This document shows positions 17,256 through 24,231 of a stretch of 31,267 bases of DNA, one piece after another. The notes under the pieces are model-generated. The model was not told where the DNA came from, made no database searches, and saw only the letters and a program-made list of their open reading frames with translations. Positions within the stretch are counted from its first letter, which is position 1; each line of letters starts with the position of its first letter. The DNA lies in NCBI GenBank assembly GCA_937907415.1, contig CALCHY010000367.1, positions 1 to 31,267 of the forward strand, written 5' to 3'. The DNA is from an uncultured Trueperaceae bacterium (lineage in GTDB: Bacteria > Deinococcota > Deinococci > Deinococcales > Trueperaceae). Both the position numbers and the translations under genes were made by a program.

Positions 17256-18088
17256 TACCCTTCTAGGAAGTCCTCGACTGGAAACAGATGCTTCACCCCA
17301 GCTGCTTCCCGCCCCTCGTAATGGTGCACGATCATGTGCGCACGCTGGCTAGGTAGGACCTCGAGGTTGTCGGGGTGGTTGTCGTTGCGGTCGCCGTTCT
17401 TGTGGTACACCACCTCGCCGGGCCTCAAGCGCTGGCCGAGCTTCCACTCCGCCACCGCGCGGTGCTCGTAGTACACCTCGCCGGTGCGCGGGTCCTTGCG
17501 GCGCCGGTACCACATCCTCACGCCTGCCCCTCCCCACCACGGGCTCACGGAGCGCCCGGTAGAGCGCGTTGCGCGACACCCCAGCATCTCAGCCACCTCG
17601 GTGACGCTGTACTTCCCGTCCCCCAGGAACGTCCGCGCGGTGGCCACCCGACGCGGGGCGAGCTTCCTGGGCCTGCCGCCCTTGCGGCCCCTGGTGCGCG
17701 CCGCGGCTAGGCCAGCGTGGGTGCGCTCGCGGATGAGCTCGCGCTCGAACTCGGCGAGGGCGCCGAACATGGGGAACACGAGGCGCCCGCCGGGCGTGGT
17801 GGTGTCGATGCTCTCGTTGAGGCTCTTGAAACCGATACCGCGGGCGTCGAGCTCGTTGACGGTGTCGATGAGGTGCTTGAGGCTGCGGCCCAGGCGATCG
17901 AGGCGCCACACGACGAACGTGTCGCCCTTGCGCAGCACGGCTTGGGCCTTCTCCCAGCCGGGCCGCTCCATTCTGGCGCCGCTGACGTGGTCCTCGAACA
18001 CCTGCTCACAGCCGGCCTTCTCAAGGGCGTCGCGCTGCAGCGCGAGGTTCTGGTCAAGCGTGCTGACGCGCGCGTAGCCGATGATCAT
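17255..18088 (-). CDS. Serine recombinase (resolvase/invertase) with C-terminal HNH-like domain
   Basis: From the ATG at 18088 the chain has 277 residues. The catalytic domain is complete: MIIGYARVSTLDQN with the nucleophilic Ser at 9, the FVVWRLDRLGRSLKHLIDTV arginine motif, and EFERELIRERTHAGLAAAR, then the RGRKGGRPRKL hinge. The following resolvase HTH starts normally (YSVTEVAEMLG) but then reads CRATRSTGR; in the +1 frame the expected VSRNALYRALRE appears, which implies a missing base in the G-run around 17578-17582. The frame then encodes an HNH-type segment, EHRAVAEWKLGQ...VVYHKNGDRNDNHPDNLEVL. It is either a real fusion made by two compensating shifts, or two joined genes. It likely mediated movement of this segment. 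The ORF also extends to 18130 without better signals. Confidence 0.75.
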   Translation of the reverse strand: MIIGYARVSTLDQNLALQRDALEKAGCEQVFEDHVSGARMERPGWEKAQAVLRKGDTFVVWRLDRLGRSLKHLIDTVNELDARGIGFKSLNESIDTTTPGGRLVFPMFGALAEFERELIRERTHAGLAAARTRGRKGGRPRKLAPRRVATARTFLGDGKYSVTEVAEMLGCRATRSTGRSVSPWWGGAGVRMWYRRRKDPRTGEVYYEHRAVAEWKLGQRLRPGEVVYHKNGDRNDNHPDNLEVLPSQRAHMIVHHYEGREAAGVKHLFPVEDFLEG

Positions 18089-18159
18089 CCGTTGTCCCAA
18101 AAGGCGAGTGGCATTGGGTTTATGATACACGGCCCGACTTGCTGGTGCCCCTGGGGTTC

Positions 18160-18177
18160 AGGAGGTCTATGCTCTGA
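18160..18177 (+). promoter_or_regulatory. Ribosome binding site with two-codon mini-ORF (ATG CTC TGA)
   Basis: AGGAGG at 18160-18165 is optimally placed before ATG CTC TGA (18169-18177), not before the gene start at 18183, which lies 17 bases further. Ribosomes would translate Met-Leu, stop, and may restart at the ATG five bases later. It may be a small translational control or a chance arrangement. Confidence 0.35.
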
Positions 18178-18182
18178 TAACA

Positions 18183-18758
18183 ATGGAACTACTCAACACG
18201 ATCGCGGCAGGGCTTCTGGTTTCCGTGGTCACCTCGGTGCTGACGGTCCGCCTGGCGCTGGGCCGGTACTACTCGGAGCGCTGGTGGGAGCGCCGGCTCG
18301 ACGCCTACACCCGGGTGCACGACGCGCTCTCGGTTCAGCTGAAGCAGGCGAAGGCGGAGAGCGATGCCATGGACGACTACTACTCGGAGCCCTACCGCAC
18401 GGGCGACGCGCACGCCAAGCCCGTCCCGGACGAGGTGGCCGAGGAGCTGCATAAGAACTGGCGGGAGTCGGAGCGCGAGCTCGAGGACGCCCTCATCCGC
18501 GGCGCATTCCTCCTATCAGAAGGCGCCGTGGCGCTGCTGCGGCGCTACCAGCAGGAGCGACGGAAGATTGAACTCTCCATGCGAGACCTACAACAAGAGA
18601 GCATCGAAGCTCTACTCGCGGCGGCGCAAGACGCGGTAGATGAGTTCGGGAAGCTCGCAAAGAGAGACCTCGGGATCGCCCGCCCAGTCATCATGCGCCG
18701 AGCTCCCCCTTTGCGGCCAGCAAGCAGAGCCAAGACGGTGCGGCCGCGTCGCCTTTAG
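18183..18758 (+). CDS. Membrane-anchored protein of unknown function
   Basis: This 191-residue protein has one N-terminal membrane helix (TIAAGLLVSVVTSVLTVRLAL, residues 6-26) followed by RYYSERWWERRLDAYTRVHDAL. This arrangement of helix then YSERWWERR is common in small uncharacterised bacterial proteins. The rest is strongly charged and helical, probably coiled coil, from about 30 to 160, with a basic proline-rich C-terminus (PPLRPASRAKTVRPRRL). It should be anchored in the inner membrane with the long part in the cytoplasm. It diverges from the recombinase gene. I do not recognise a function. Confidence 0.65.
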   Translation: MELLNTIAAGLLVSVVTSVLTVRLALGRYYSERWWERRLDAYTRVHDALSVQLKQAKAESDAMDDYYSEPYRTGDAHAKPVPDEVAEELHKNWRESERELEDALIRGAFLLSEGAVALLRRYQQERRKIELSMRDLQQESIEALLAAAQDAVDEFGKLAKRDLGIARPVIMRRAPPLRPASRAKTVRPRRL

Positions 18759-18910
18759 GCGTAAGACGGCCACTGGGTTCGCGCAGGAGCCGGTCTGCGG
18801 ACCAATGGGGGTTGGCGACGAAAGCTACGCCACTACCAACGCTCGCTCGTTGCTAGCCATGCCTTTGCTTGACGGCCGCCCAGCCGCCCCACCCACGCAC
18901 GTGAAGGCGA

Positions 18911-19195
18911 TCACTCCTGCTCCCTCTTGAGGCCCGGCTCGCTGGCAACTTCGATGTTTGTGCGGCGCGCCGCCTCCCGCTCGCCGCGCAGGATGGCGCC
19001 TGCCTCACGAACACTCGCCAGCAGGTCCTCGAAGAGGGCGGGCTCCATCCCTTCGCTCCCCGACTCCGCTGGCGGCTTCGCGCCGGCCACCACGCCGGTC
19101 TTGATCTCCTCCTGGGTGAGGCCCCCTATCAGTTCGCGGATTTCGGGTGTGAGCTCCGCCTCGGTCTGCGGGTAGTCGTCCTTCCGCTTGGTCAC
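18911..19195 (-). CDS. Small protein with truncated HigA/NadS-antitoxin-like segment
   Basis: This 94-residue protein begins at GTG 19195, seven bases after GGAGG. Residues 54-78 (LFEDLLASVREAGAILRGERE) closely resemble the N-terminal arm of HigA/NadS-type antitoxins, which normally continues into a pair of arginines and an XRE helix-turn-helix. Here the protein stops at GLKREQE with no HTH, and none is visible downstream. Residues 1-50 (charged, then a GLTQEEIKTGVV stretch) are not recognised. It may be the remnant of a toxin-antitoxin antitoxin or a small protein that kept the toxin-binding arm. No RelE/HigB-like toxin is adjacent. The assignment is by motif memory only. Confidence 0.45.
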   Translation of the reverse strand: MTKRKDDYPQTEAELTPEIRELIGGLTQEEIKTGVVAGAKPPAESGSEGMEPALFEDLLASVREAGAILRGEREAARRTNIEVASEPGLKREQE

Positions 19196-19484
19196 TTCAA
19201 CGCCTCCGTCGCGACTCTAGGGTAAAGCCTCGTGGCACGCCCCAGCCGCCTTAGGCACGGTGTCACGAAACACTAATTAGGGTAGGTTTACGAGACATAG
19301 ATTATGGGACGGCTTTTGCAACACTCCGCCGCCCTGGAAACTCCGTGGCGGCGCACCCCCGCGCAGGTGTATCGAAAACGACCCTTTAGGCAGGCCACTC
19401 CCGCACGTCATGTCTCGGTTCGGGACGCGCTTCCTGCTAACTGCCCGGTCTCCGGGCCGGTCGATCGACCACGTGTCGAAGCAC

Positions 19485-20009
19485 TCATCCGACCAGAGTC
19501 TTTACGGACGCCATCGGCAGATAGAGGCGCTCCGCGTCATCCGCGAACGGCAGGAAGCCGTACCGCTGGTGGAACGCGGCCGCCTGGTCGCTCAGGGCGT
19601 CAACCACTACGGCGAACGACGCCACGTAGTCGCTGTTCTCGAGCGCTCTCGATAGCGCCTCGAGCAAGAGCAGCTCACCGAGCCGGTCCCCGCGGTACGT
19701 CTCGTCACGAGCCAGCCGTCCGACTAGCGTCGTAGGGAAGCGGTCGTGGTGCGGCAGACGCCCAGTAAGCTCTTCCGGGAGTTCACTCGCCAGTACAGCG
19801 AATACCGATAGGGTGAAGTACCCAGCCACGCGCGAAAGCTCGTCACTCGGCGCGAGCACCTACGCTACCGCCAAGCGGCGCCTCAGTTCTTGGCCGGGGC
19901 GCCGCTTGAAGTACTCGTCCAGCGACGGCTCGCCACACGAGAACGCTGCTCGATTGTGGAATTTAGAATCGAGCAGCGCAACCTTGAACTTGGGGCGAAT
20001 TGATGGCAT
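19485..20009 (-). pseudogene. GNAT-family toxin (TacT/AtaT-like), amber at codon 50
   Basis: Reading leftward from the ATG at 20009-20007 gives 49 residues containing HNRAAFSCGEPSLDEYFKRR and RRRLAVA. Next comes TAG (19862-19860), and the same frame continues VLAPSDELSRVAGYFTLS to a TGA at 19487-19485. Together this is a complete 174-residue GNAT toxin of the type paired with DUF1778/RHH antitoxins: an F.CG..sLD.Y N-terminus, GYFTLS, the LPHHDRFPTTLVGRLA strand, acetyl-CoA loop region YRGDRLGELLLLEAL, and VVVDALSDQAAAFHQRYGF. The GTG immediately after the stop could start a 124-residue remnant, but it lacks the first strands. No RHH antitoxin gene is found upstream, so it is an orphan. Confidence 0.75.
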
Positions 20010-20095
20010 ACAAGCGTTAGCGTTCCACCTCAGCCAAATGGCGATCTTGTGGCGAGCCTAGTGGACGACAGCAATGCGCTTCTCCAAGCCTTCTT

Positions 20096-20125
20096 GTTGA
20101 CCAGGGAGTCAACACGAGATAACCT
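20096..20125 (+). promoter_or_regulatory. Operator GTTGA-N8-TCAAC and promoter of the xre-immA pair
   Basis: GTTGACCAGGGAGTCAAC (20096-20113) is an inverted repeat with 6-bp arms. It contains a TTGACC -35 box (20097-20102), followed after 17 bases by TAACCT (20120-20125). A start site would lie only a few bases before the ATG at 20138, implying a very short leader. The same palindrome recurs at 21062-21079. Confidence 0.6.
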
Positions 20126-20137
20126 GAGGCTAAGTCT

Positions 20138-20491
20138 ATGGAGACTTTTGGAGAACGAATCAAGCGCGCTAGACGCGAGCTAAAACTGACCCAGCGGGAC
20201 CTCGCAAGTCGGATCGGGGTCAACTTTACCTATTTGTCAAAGATCGAGAACGGCGAGATGCCAGCGCCCTCCGAGGAGAAGATCTACGGGCTTGCAGAGA
20301 ACTTGCAGATCGACGCGGATGAGCTCTTCTCCCTAGCCCGACGCCTCCCAGGGGAGCTGGTAGATCTCGCAACCACGCCTCATATGCCGACTATCCTCCG
20401 GGCGGCCAAGAATCTTTCGAACCAAGAGCGCAAAGAGATGCTTGAGTGGATCGAGCAGCGGCGGACAAAGAAGGACGCGCCCGGGCAGTGA
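20138..20491 (+). CDS. XRE-family transcriptional regulator (partner of ImmA)
   Basis: This 117-residue protein has an HTH_3/XRE domain at about 6-62 (FGERIKRARRELKLTQRDLA, GVNFTYLSKIENGEMPAPSE). The C-terminal part (LARRLPGELVDLATTPHMPT, SNQERKEMLEWIEQRR) fits XRE proteins paired with COG2856 peptidases. Its stop overlaps the immA GTG as GTGA, so both are one translation unit. GAGG lies eight bases before the ATG. By analogy with ImmR/ImmA of ICEBs1 it is a repressor cleaved by its partner. Palindromes at its own promoter and at the next operon's promoter suggest it controls both. Confidence 0.85.
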   Translation: METFGERIKRARRELKLTQRDLASRIGVNFTYLSKIENGEMPAPSEEKIYGLAENLQIDADELFSLARRLPGELVDLATTPHMPTILRAAKNLSNQERKEMLEWIEQRRTKKDAPGQ

Positions 20492-21057
20492 GGGTCGACT
20501 TCCTCCCCAAGCCAAGGATTGAAAGACTGGCCACCGACGTCTACGCTGCCGCATTAGAGAGCGGCATGTCGCCCGACCCTCCCGTGGATGTCGAGTTCAT
20601 CGTCGAGTTTGTCCTGGGTTACGACCTCCACCAAGGAGCCTCCCTTCCACCTGGCGTACTTGGCAGCACCGATGGAGAGGCCAAGGTCGTGTACATCGCC
20701 GACGCCATCCCCAACGAGGGGCGGCAACGCTTCACCGTTGCCCACGAGATCGGGCATATCAAAATGCACGTCACTACGTTGGTGGCGTGGGTTAAGCAAC
20801 CTACTCTCTTCGACCGGCCGCAGGGACCGCACCAGGATGATCGGATGGAGTGGCAAGCGAACTACTTCGCTAGCGCCCTGCTCATGCCCCGGCAGCTGCT
20901 TGTGCAGCACTTTGGAGAGGCCGCCCGATCAGGCCAGGCCATCGACCCGACCGACGTTGCCGACTTGTTTGACGTGTCCAGGCAGGCCGCTTCCATAAGG
21001 CTCGAGGAGCTCAGCATGACCCACCTCGCGTCTCCAGGGGTTCCACTTATCGAGTAG
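20488..21057 (+). CDS. ImmA/IrrE-family metallopeptidase
   Basis: From the GTG at 20488 the protein has 189 residues. The zinc-peptidase motif HEIGH is at 86-90 (RFTVAHEIGHIKMH), and the third-ligand region is MEWQANYFASALLMP with Glu near 121. The C-terminal part (DVADLFDVSRQAASIRLEEL) is the usual winged-helix-like end of COG2856. The start is chosen because GTGA overlaps the xre stop; an ATG at 20446 would overlap xre by 46 bases and add an unrelated basic tail. The family cleaves partner XRE repressors, so a signal sensed here could switch on the following conjugation operon. That link is inferred from the shared operator. Confidence 0.87.
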   Translation: MRVDFLPKPRIERLATDVYAAALESGMSPDPPVDVEFIVEFVLGYDLHQGASLPPGVLGSTDGEAKVVYIADAIPNEGRQRFTVAHEIGHIKMHVTTLVAWVKQPTLFDRPQGPHQDDRMEWQANYFASALLMPRQLLVQHFGEAARSGQAIDPTDVADLFDVSRQAASIRLEELSMTHLASPGVPLIE

Positions 21058-21061
21058 TTGT

Positions 21062-21090
21062 GTTGACAGGCAACTCAACATTTGTCTAGA
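21062..21090 (+). promoter_or_regulatory. Second GTTGA-N8-TCAAC operator and promoter of the LTD/E2-E1-JAB operon
   Basis: GTTGACAGGCAACTCAAC (21062-21079) repeats the palindrome in front of xre: both are GTTGA-N8-TCAAC and both contain AGG in the spacer. It overlaps a perfect -35 TTGACA (21063-21068). TCTAGA (21085-21090) after 16 bases is a weak -10. AAGGAGG at 21121-21127 then leads to the GTG at 21135. A repressor bound here would cover the -35 box. Confidence 0.6.
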
Positions 21091-21134
21091 CTGCTTCCAG
21101 TTCACGTGCGCAACACGCGCAAGGAGGATCTACC

Positions 21135-21596
21135 GTGTCTGGAAGCATCAAAATCACGCGCTCTTGCATCAACCCCCCCGGCAAGGATTCTCGCGACGAC
21201 TACAATGCGGAATGGGTGGAACTGCAGGTTGGCTCGGGCGCCGACCTGAGCAATCATGTCGTCGAGCACTACATCAACCCCGACACCCAGGCGCAGGATT
21301 GGTCCGCTTACTACCGCTTCGGCGCCTCCGAGCGCTTCTCGCCGGGCCAACGGATTCGCATCCATAGCGGCACCGGGGAAGCGCGCCTCGAGGACGGCGT
21401 TCACCTCCGGTACGTCGCCGGCCCCGGCGAGAGGGGGCAGTGGCGGCTGAACAACACGGGCGACACCATCCGTGTCCTCGACCCGAGCCGTGACGAGCTC
21501 GACCGTAAGGCGTTCAACGGCAACGAGGGCTACTGCAGCCAGGGCGGTGACAGCGGCTCTGGTCCGCAGCGCAAGCCGCCAACGCAGTATGCCTAG
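21135..21596 (+). CDS. Lamin-tail-domain (LTD) protein, first gene of a ubiquitin-like conjugation operon
   Basis: This 153-residue protein starts at a GTG seven bases after AAGGAGG. The LTD pattern is clear: CINPPGKDSRDDYNAEWVEL at 11-30, ADLSNHVVEHYINP, the SERFSPGQRIRIHSGTGEA strand pair at 65-83, and WRLNNTGDTIRVLDPSRDEL at 103-122. LTD is an immunoglobulin-like beta sandwich. After about residue 130 the chain is Gly/Ser/Pro/Lys-rich and ends QRKPPTQYA, a flexible tail. There is no signal peptide, so it is cytosolic. The stop overlaps the start of the E2-E1-JAB gene by 8 bp, so the two are made together. Its role is unknown; it may be a modifier, a target or an adaptor of the enzyme encoded next. 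Confidence 0.8.
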   Translation: MSGSIKITRSCINPPGKDSRDDYNAEWVELQVGSGADLSNHVVEHYINPDTQAQDWSAYYRFGASERFSPGQRIRIHSGTGEARLEDGVHLRYVAGPGERGQWRLNNTGDTIRVLDPSRDELDRKAFNGNEGYCSQGGDSGSGPQRKPPTQYA

Positions 21597-23763
21597 GGAC
21601 CTGCCCCTAGATCGCCACACGCGACTCAAGGTTGAGGAGGAGCGCCTCCGGGCGCTCCCCTCCTTCAAGTTCCAGCTCCTCGACTTCAACGATGATGGCA
21701 GTGCTCAGGGCGTCATATTCGATGCCGGCCACAGTCACCCGATTCGCATCGCGTTTGGCGCTGCCTTCCCGTTCCAACGCCCCTCGCTATGGAGCGACGA
21801 GGATGAGATCAAGGCCCTGCCCCACGTCAACCGGGCGGGCGAAATCTGCACCCTCCGTACTCAGCCAGATGATTGGGATCCCGATTACCTCACCGCGGCC
21901 GACCTCGTCGAGCTCGCCTGGAAGCTGATCGTCAACAAGGGCGACCTCGAAGCCAGCGAGGACGACGCCATCCCAGAACCCATCGATTTTCACCAGGAGG
22001 ATTGGCGCACGCTGCTTCTGGCTCCGGAGGACGCGCAGATCGGCGCCAGTCAGCACGGGACGGCCCAACTGTTGGCGACAGACGCGCCCGCGACCCGCGT
22101 TCTGCTCTCGAGGCTTACCGGCTCCAACGGGCACCAGGAGTGGCAGCTTGATAAGGAAACGGCCCGCCGGTACCTCCCCTGGCCTACAACCCGCGAAATC
22201 CAGGGCCCCTGGTTCCAGGCCACTTACCCGCCCCCCTACTCCCTGGAGTCCCCAGAGGACCTGGAACGCATCATGCCGGACGGCGTGAGCTTCGAGACCC
22301 TGCTCCGCACCTCGGATGCAGGCAAAGCAATCTCTCGAAAGGCCGACGGCTCCGTACAGCTTCTAGTGCAGTACGCCGACGAGACCGGAGTGCGCTGGGC
22401 GCTGATCGAAGCTCCGGCATTCCGTAACCGCAACGGGAACCTCAAGCCGACCGACGGCGCCCCCAAGTACATGAAGACTTTCACGATTGGCGATAACGCC
22501 TTCTTCGGACGCATCGACGGCCTCCTGGATCGGCGCCGCCTCCAAGCCGCACACATCGCGCTTATTGGCGTCGGAGCAGTCGGCAGCCGCATAGCCACGT
22601 TCCTGAACCAAGCTGGCGTCGGGCGCATAACCGCGATCGACAGGGACGCCGTGGAGCCCGGCAACCCGGTGCGTGGAGTACTGCCCTACAATCACATCGG
22701 CTTCCCTAAAGCCATTAGCGTCGGTGTCACCATTGGGAATCACCTGCCGACCACCTTATACACCAGCGTCTACGACGACACCTCGACGCCCTCAGGGCGG
22801 CAGGAATTGGAGAGACTTCTGCTTGAAGCAGAGGTAGACGCGGTCGTTGTGGCCATCGGGGACAACAACGGCTCCCGCTACCTCGACACGATTCTGGATG
22901 CCTTCGAGGTTCCCCGCATCTACACCTGGACCACCCGCGGGGCCGCCGCTGGCGTAGTCCTCACTGTAAATCCGCAAGATGATCGGACCTCCATCAGGAA
23001 TTACGAGGATTACCACCGCCGCCAAACCGCTCTGGAGCTGCCCGAGCTGCCCGAGGTCTCCGAGGAGCAGGTGCCAAACGTACTCGAACGAGGCTGCGCA
23101 GCGCCTGCCCTGCCCGCGACACCGCTCGACATCGCAGCGGTAGCGCTGGGCGCCTCCCGCACCGCCATAGACCTGCTCCTGGGTGAGACTGTCGCCTCCT
23201 ACCAGTATTGGACGAAGGACGATCGTGCCTGGTATAGCCTCGCCCTTGAGCACCCGGAAGCGCCAAGCCATCACCCAGACGAGCGAAGCGATGGCGACGC
23301 CGAGCGAGTCGGCCTCTCTTCTGCAGCGCTAGCCACCATCAGCCACTATGCCAGCGTCTCTCCGGAAACCGAGACGGGCGGAATACTGGCTGGCCGCCTC
23401 GAAGGGGCGACCCTTAGGATCGAATACGCCTCGGGGCCAGGCGACCACTCCCGGCGCACAAGAAACCACCTCGTCCTTGATAAGCAATACGCTCAGGGCC
23501 AAATCGACGCAGTAGCCGCCATGAGTCGGGGGATGCTCCGCTACACGGGTGAATGGCACACTCACCCATCAGGGAACCTGACTCCGAGCCCAGCCGACCT
23601 CCGCTCACTCCGTACGCTCGCCTCGGCCAAAGAAGCTGCAATCCAGATCCCGTTAATCATCATCGCCGGCCAGGCCGGAGACGAACCTATCGACCTCCGG
23701 GCCTTTACGCTTCACAAGGACGCTGTGGTCGAACTCAATGTCACACTGGACGGAAGCCACTAA
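21589..23763 (+). CDS. E2-E1-JAB triple-domain protein (ubiquitin-like conjugation and deconjugation enzyme)
   Basis: From the ATG at 21589 the protein has 724 residues. Residues about 20-115 are an E2/UBC-like fold with PIRIAFGAAFPFQRPSLW and the putative catalytic Cys87 in NRAGEICTL. Residues about 305-535 are a ThiF/E1 adenylation domain: ALIGVGAVGSRI (327-333 loop), IDRDAVEPGNPVRG with D351, D353, N359 and R362, then K374, D425, and a possible E1 Cys503 (ERGCAAPALP). Residues about 575-720 are a JAB/MPN domain with a full JAMM set: E595 in TETGG, H657-x-H659-P, S667 and D670. The order resembles CBASS Cap2 (E2-E1) joined to Cap3 (JAB). No CD-NTase or ubiquitin-like gene is adjacent. The frame is open back to 21472, but that overlaps the LTD gene. 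Confidence 0.87.
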   Translation: MPRDLPLDRHTRLKVEEERLRALPSFKFQLLDFNDDGSAQGVIFDAGHSHPIRIAFGAAFPFQRPSLWSDEDEIKALPHVNRAGEICTLRTQPDDWDPDYLTAADLVELAWKLIVNKGDLEASEDDAIPEPIDFHQEDWRTLLLAPEDAQIGASQHGTAQLLATDAPATRVLLSRLTGSNGHQEWQLDKETARRYLPWPTTREIQGPWFQATYPPPYSLESPEDLERIMPDGVSFETLLRTSDAGKAISRKADGSVQLLVQYADETGVRWALIEAPAFRNRNGNLKPTDGAPKYMKTFTIGDNAFFGRIDGLLDRRRLQAAHIALIGVGAVGSRIATFLNQAGVGRITAIDRDAVEPGNPVRGVLPYNHIGFPKAISVGVTIGNHLPTTLYTSVYDDTSTPSGRQELERLLLEAEVDAVVVAIGDNNGSRYLDTILDAFEVPRIYTWTTRGAAAGVVLTVNPQDDRTSIRNYEDYHRRQTALELPELPEVSEEQVPNVLERGCAAPALPATPLDIAAVALGASRTAIDLLLGETVASYQYWTKDDRAWYSLALEHPEAPSHHPDERSDGDAERVGLSSAALATISHYASVSPETETGGILAGRLEGATLRIEYASGPGDHSRRTRNHLVLDKQYAQGQIDAVAAMSRGMLRYTGEWHTHPSGNLTPSPADLRSLRTLASAKEAAIQIPLIIIAGQAGDEPIDLRAFTLHKDAVVELNVTLDGSH

Positions 23764-24179
23764 GACCTCGCGGCGACGGCAATCGAACAGCACGGCCAGC
23801 TAATCCCGCAAACGCCACGCAGGGCTACCCTACTCAAGAGCCAGATTCTATAGGGTGCCCAGCGCACGCCACCCGTTCGACAAGCGCGCCCTGAGTACAT
23901 TCCCGTACTCGATCTTCACAAACGTGTTCCTAACTCGCTCGTACCCGTATTGCTGTCGAGATGCCCAAGAGCAGCACCCGTAAGGTCCGCGTTCTCTTCC
24001 AGACGTCCTTGAACCGCTTCAGCCAGTGAACCGCCCCCGCCTCCCGAAGACCGGCTTTCCAGCTTGAACCCTGTCCGTTTGAGGAACGTTATTCAGGATG
24101 GACGGGTCCACGGTGGGCGCAAGATAACAGTTGAGGTGCTCTGAGCTGGCGCGCAGGCCCCTACACACCCTACCAGTGG
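23764..24179. other. Intergenic region without a recognised gene
   Basis: About 416 bp separate the E2-E1-JAB gene from the antitoxin promoter. Only very short frames occur, for example MPKSSTRKVRVLFQT... at about 23961-24029 without a good ribosome binding site. I see no tRNA, clear terminator or IS end. It may be a decayed remnant or a recombination scar between the two modules. Confidence 0.4.
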
Positions 24180-24208
24180 TTGCGCTTATAGCGTTTTTCG
24201 GCTAGCCT
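24180..24208 (+). promoter_or_regulatory. Candidate promoter of the antitoxin-PIN toxin operon
   Basis: TTGCGC (24180-24185) and TAGCCT (24203-24208) are separated by 17 bases and lie just before AAGGAGGTG (24217-24225) and the antitoxin ATG at 24232. The match is moderate and by pattern only. Confidence 0.4.
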
Positions 24209-24231
24209 TGGCTCAGGAAGGAGGTGGACTC

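Noticed and set aside
17717..18454. A 245-codon plus-strand frame across the recombinase and the next gene
   Set aside because: It is antisense to the serine recombinase and overlaps the membrane protein gene in another frame; the product is low-complexity and unlike any family.
19304..19735. A 143-codon plus-strand frame
   Set aside because: It overlaps the GNAT pseudogene in antisense and has an Arg/Pro-rich shadow-like composition.
21135..21596. LTD protein as a ubiquitin-like (beta-grasp) protein
   Set aside because: The INPPGKDS...EWVEL, FSPGQRIRIHSG and NNTGDTI motifs fit a lamin-tail fold, and the C-terminus lacks the GG typical of ubiquitin-like modifiers.
23553..23894. A 113-codon plus-strand frame at the end of the JAB domain
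   Set aside because: Most of it overlaps the JAB coding region in another frame, and the part beyond 23763 shows no protein-like features.
23961..24029. Possible 22-residue peptide starting MPKSSTRKVRV
   Set aside because: Too short, with no clear ribosome binding site or conservation evidence; left as unexplained intergenic sequence.
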